In this document: positions 62,029-64,000 of the stretch, piece after piece
How the letters are laid out: every line of letters begins with the position of its first letter
Position numbering within the stretch: position 1 is the first letter of the stretch
NCBI RefSeq assembly: GCF_003610495.1
Contig: NZ_RAPK01000006.1
Span: 492,839-556,838 of the forward strand
From: Sinobaca qinghaiensis
GTDB lineage: Bacteria; Bacillota; Bacilli; Bacillales; Marinococcaceae
DNA length: 64,000 bases
Reading direction: 5' to 3'
Program-made: the position numbers and the translations under genes
The notes under the pieces: model-generated
What the model was told of the DNA's origin: nothing
The model's database searches: none
The model's input: only the letters and a program-made list of their open reading frames with translations

Positions 62029-62799
62029 GTGATTAATTTATACTCTAAAATCGTTCTGGAGAAACAAGAGCTGGAGGAGCCCTGGGCGGAAAGCATTGGA
62101 ATCGCGGAACGTGCGGTTCGAAATGGGATTACTACTTTTGTGAACGCTCCTCCCTTCGTTAAGCGGGGAAATGAAAATTTTTCCATGACGCTGGACGAAG
62201 AGCAGAAAGAATTCCAGGCGCTGCTTGAAGAAAATAACCTGGACCTTACGGTGCTTCATGCCTACTGTATCCGTTCCCGCAAACGGGTTACAGAGGGAGC
62301 TAAGGAGCAGGAGCTTTTGACGGTAAACGAAACATCGTATGTGTATGTCGATTTAAGTGGTTTTTCTTCTGCTGTTTTTGCACAGACCCTTTTAGATCGG
62401 CTGCAAAGAGGAAACTATCGGCCGGTTCTGATTTTTCCTGAGTTCACCCCGATGTTTATTAACAACCCGGGATTTCTGCATTATTTCGTTAATCGCGGAG
62501 CCGTCAGTATTCTTTCAGCTGAATCCATCCTGCGCATTCATGGGAAAGAAACACAGCAGCTGGCCATAAAGTTTCTGCAGGCTAATCTTTCCCATGGGCT
62601 GTCTTCTTCCCCGCGGTCAGCTCTTGAACCATTCCGCCTAAAACAGGCATATGATTACATTGATCTGGAGTTTGGTACAGACTGGACCGGATTTCTGCAG
62701 AAAAATGCCGAGCATATTATCGAAGATAAGCCGGCCGTCATGTATGAGCCCGTACCCATGCAGAAAAGCAGAAGGCTTTTTCCATGGGGGAAAGGGTAA
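62029..62799 (+). CDS. YwqE/CpsB-like PHP-fold protein lacking the metal ligands
   Basis: A 256-residue protein whose length and whole outline follow YwqE/CpsB, the manganese-dependent tyrosine-protein phosphatases of capsule systems. The normal start M-I-D-I-H-C-H reads (V)INLYSK here, which also fixes GTG 62029 as the start. Comparable losses occur later: the T-P-H-H strand is A40-P-P-F, the A-H-P-E-R strand is I135-F-P-E-F, and the S-D-A-H loop is S193-S-P-R. Thus nearly all histidine and aspartate metal ligands are gone, while the fold segments between (ERAVRNGITTFV, GAVSILSAESILRIHGK) are kept. It is likely a non-catalytic relative. It is single, with no capsule or kinase genes around. 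ATG 61978 or 61981 would add an odd N-terminus. Confidence 0.8.
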   Translation: MINLYSKIVLEKQELEEPWAESIGIAERAVRNGITTFVNAPPFVKRGNENFSMTLDEEQKEFQALLEENNLDLTVLHAYCIRSRKRVTEGAKEQELLTVNETSYVYVDLSGFSSAVFAQTLLDRLQRGNYRPVLIFPEFTPMFINNPGFLHYFVNRGAVSILSAESILRIHGKETQQLAIKFLQANLSHGLSSSPRSALEPFRLKQAYDYIDLEFGTDWTGFLQKNAEHIIEDKPAVMYEPVPMQKSRRLFPWGKG

Positions 62800-62803
62800 G
62801 ATA

Positions 62804-62845
62804 AAGTTCCCTCTATTAAAAAGAGAGGACTTTATTTTTTTATTT
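62804..62845 (+). terminator. Terminator of the YwqE-like gene
   Basis: Arms AAAGTTCCCTCT and AGAGAGGACTTT (imperfect), loop ATTAAAA, and ATTTTTTTATTTT. Confidence 0.82.
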
Positions 62846-62857
62846 TATGTCATCCGG

Positions 62858-62906
62858 TTGACATAAAATAAAGCGGGTACTATACTAAGATCAGAAAACG
62901 CTTACA
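62858..62906 (+). promoter_or_regulatory. Promoter and cre site of the second sugar-binding protein gene
   Basis: TTGACA (62858-62863), 17 bases, TATACT (62881-62886), near perfect for sigma-A. The cre-like AGAAAACGCTTACA (62893-62906) covers the transcription start, so CcpA repression is expected. No TTAGTT-type operator is seen here. Confidence 0.8.
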
Positions 62907-62917
62907 AATAGGGAGTG

Positions 62918-64000
62918 ATGAAATTGAGAGTTTTGGTAGCAGGAATGGTTTCCACTGCTTTACTGCTGTCTGCCTGTGGAAATGAAGCAGAAAGCGATGG
63001 CGGCGATAATGAAATTAGTCTATGGGTGCAAACATCGAGTGAAAGTCCTGAAGGACAGGCTATGCAGGGATCGGTGGAAAAATTTAATGAGCAGTTTAAG
63101 GGGACGTATACCGCCAACATAGAATTTATTCCACGCGGTGGCGGTGGTGGAGGATACGAAGATAAAGTGAATGCTGCGGTTTCTACCGGAACGCTGCCGG
63201 ATGTATTAACCCTCGATGGTCCAAATACAGCCGCCTATGCAGAATCAGAAATAATAGCGCCGCTGGACGGAGTCATTTCTAATACAGAGGATTTACTGCC
63301 AAGTATCGTGGAGCAGGGAACATATGAAGATGAGATGTATGCGGTGGGGTATTCTGAATCCAGCGTGGGCATCTATTACAACAAGGAAATGCTCGAGCAG
63401 GCAGGTGTTGATCTTGAGACCCTGCCAACAGTTGATGAGCCGTGGACATGGGATGAATTTACCCAGCTCTCCGAAAAACTGACCGACTATTATGAAGTTC
63501 CTGCTATAGATATGGGACTTAATGACAATAGTGAGTGGCTGATGTACGCTTTTTCTCCATTTTTATGGTCGCAGGGAGGAGAAATTACTTCTGAGGATGG
63601 AAGGCAGGCAGAAACTGTATTTAATAGTGAAGCCAACATGAAGGCGATGTCTTTTCTACAGCATATGCTCAATAACGATTATACAACGATTTCTCCTGCT
63701 GAAAACGGATTTGAAACCGGTCAGTATCCTATGAAGATGAGCGGCTCCTGGACGATGGAGCAGTTGGACACTAACTATCAGGACATAGATTACGATATCA
63801 TGCCCTATCCTGTTTCGCCGGACACCGGTGAATTAGTGACTCCAACCGGAAGCTGGCAGTATGCCATGTCCACAGCAACAGAAAATGAGGAAGGAGCCGG
63901 CGAATTAATTGACTTTTTAACTTCTACGGAAGCAGTGGTGGATATCAGTCTTGCAAACAGTGTACTGCCATCAAGATATTCAGCTATCGAAGAAATAGAA
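62918..64000 (+). CDS. Sugar ABC transporter substrate-binding lipoprotein, N-terminal part
   Basis: 361 codons are visible and the frame is still open at the window edge. MKLRVLVAGMVSTALLLSAC shows a signal peptide with the lipidated cysteine at residue 20, followed by an acidic linker. The mature part is a family 1 extracellular binding protein (LPDVLTLDGPNTAAYAES, AVGYSESSVGIYYNKEML, MKMSGSWTMEQL). It should feed a CUT1 sugar importer whose permeases lie beyond the window. GGGAGTG precedes ATG 62918. It differs clearly from the binding protein at 18713, and its promoter has a cre but no XylR-type operator, so it belongs to another sugar. Confidence 0.9.
   Translation, partial: MKLRVLVAGMVSTALLLSACGNEAESDGGDNEISLWVQTSSESPEGQAMQGSVEKFNEQFKGTYTANIEFIPRGGGGGGYEDKVNAAVSTGTLPDVLTLDGPNTAAYAESEIIAPLDGVISNTEDLLPSIVEQGTYEDEMYAVGYSESSVGIYYNKEMLEQAGVDLETLPTVDEPWTWDEFTQLSEKLTDYYEVPAIDMGLNDNSEWLMYAFSPFLWSQGGEITSEDGRQAETVFNSEANMKAMSFLQHMLNNDYTTISPAENGFETGQYPMKMSGSWTMEQLDTNYQDIDYDIMPYPVSPDTGELVTPTGSWQYAMSTATENEEGAGELIDFLTSTEAVVDISLANSVLPSRYSAIEEIE

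Overview
The window looks like chromosomal DNA of a low-to-mid GC, Gram-positive, spore-former-type bacterium of the Bacillaceae, probably salt- or alkali-adapted. Evidence: strong AAGGAGG ribosome binding sites, frequent TTG/GTG starts, sigma-A promoters with CcpA-type cre sites, closest family matches to Bacillus proteins (XylA/XylB, YitT, YumC, YwqE, LiaF), very acidic secreted proteins, LPDTA cell-wall sorting signals, and many Na+-type or TRAP transporters. I see no rRNA, tRNA, CRISPR array, prophage or insertion sequence.

Layout. 1-7524: the tail of a sugar ABC permease, then a HisD-like dehydrogenase, an alpha/beta hydrolase and an HpcH/HpaI aldolase; an RpiR-type regulator; and an operon with an RraA-type lyase, a DUF1932 dehydrogenase, a DctM-like permease and a 76-residue membrane protein, headed by a promoter with twin inverted repeats. 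7785-11275: a GntR regulator divergent from a Cys/Met-type PLP lyase and an NhaC-family antiporter. 11430-26695: a xylan/xylose regulon with an SDR, a wall-anchored GH10 xylanase, a XylE-type symporter, GalM, an ABC importer without its ATPase, a DUF624 protein, XylR, XylA, XylB and a GH43 beta-xylosidase. 26740-36413: housekeeping and stress genes, including an FNT channel, two c-di-GMP phosphodiesterase-type proteins, YitT, a Fur-box-headed YumC/ferritin pair, an MFS exporter and an acidic LPDTA surface protein. 36571-48013: a hexuronate regulon with a GH31 enzyme, a TRAP transporter, a second ROK repressor, UxaC, KdgK, UxuA, UxuB and KDPG aldolase. 48074-54039: a sigma-54-controlled operon with a small membrane protein, an SSS symporter and two M20 amidohydrolases, divergent from its PAS-AAA+-Fis activator. 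54120-62799: assorted single genes, including a LiaF-like protein, M28 peptidase, DJ-1 protein, acetoin-type reductase, succinate-semialdehyde dehydrogenase, uricase, a hydroxyacid dehydrogenase and a YwqE-like protein that has lost its metal ligands. 62918-64000: the start of another sugar ABC operon.

How it fits together. Secreted, wall-bound GH10 xylanase would cut xylan outside the cell. Oligomers enter by the ABC importer and xylose by the XylE-type symporter. GH43 releases xylose, which passes through XylA and XylB. Uronic acids, the usual side groups of xylan, would enter by the TRAP system and go through UxaC, UxuB, UxuA, KdgK and KDPG aldolase to pyruvate and glyceraldehyde 3-phosphate. 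Eight 25-bp inverted-repeat sites with one shared geometry sit at the promoters of both sugar loci, next to two ROK repressors, so the two loci look like one coordinated hemicellulose programme under CcpA.

The items most worth following up are the eight-site operator family, the sigma-54 amidohydrolase module, the hairpin that separates the Shine-Dalgarno from the start codon of the xylose symporter, the metal-site-less YwqE homologue, and the Fur-box YumC/ferritin operon.
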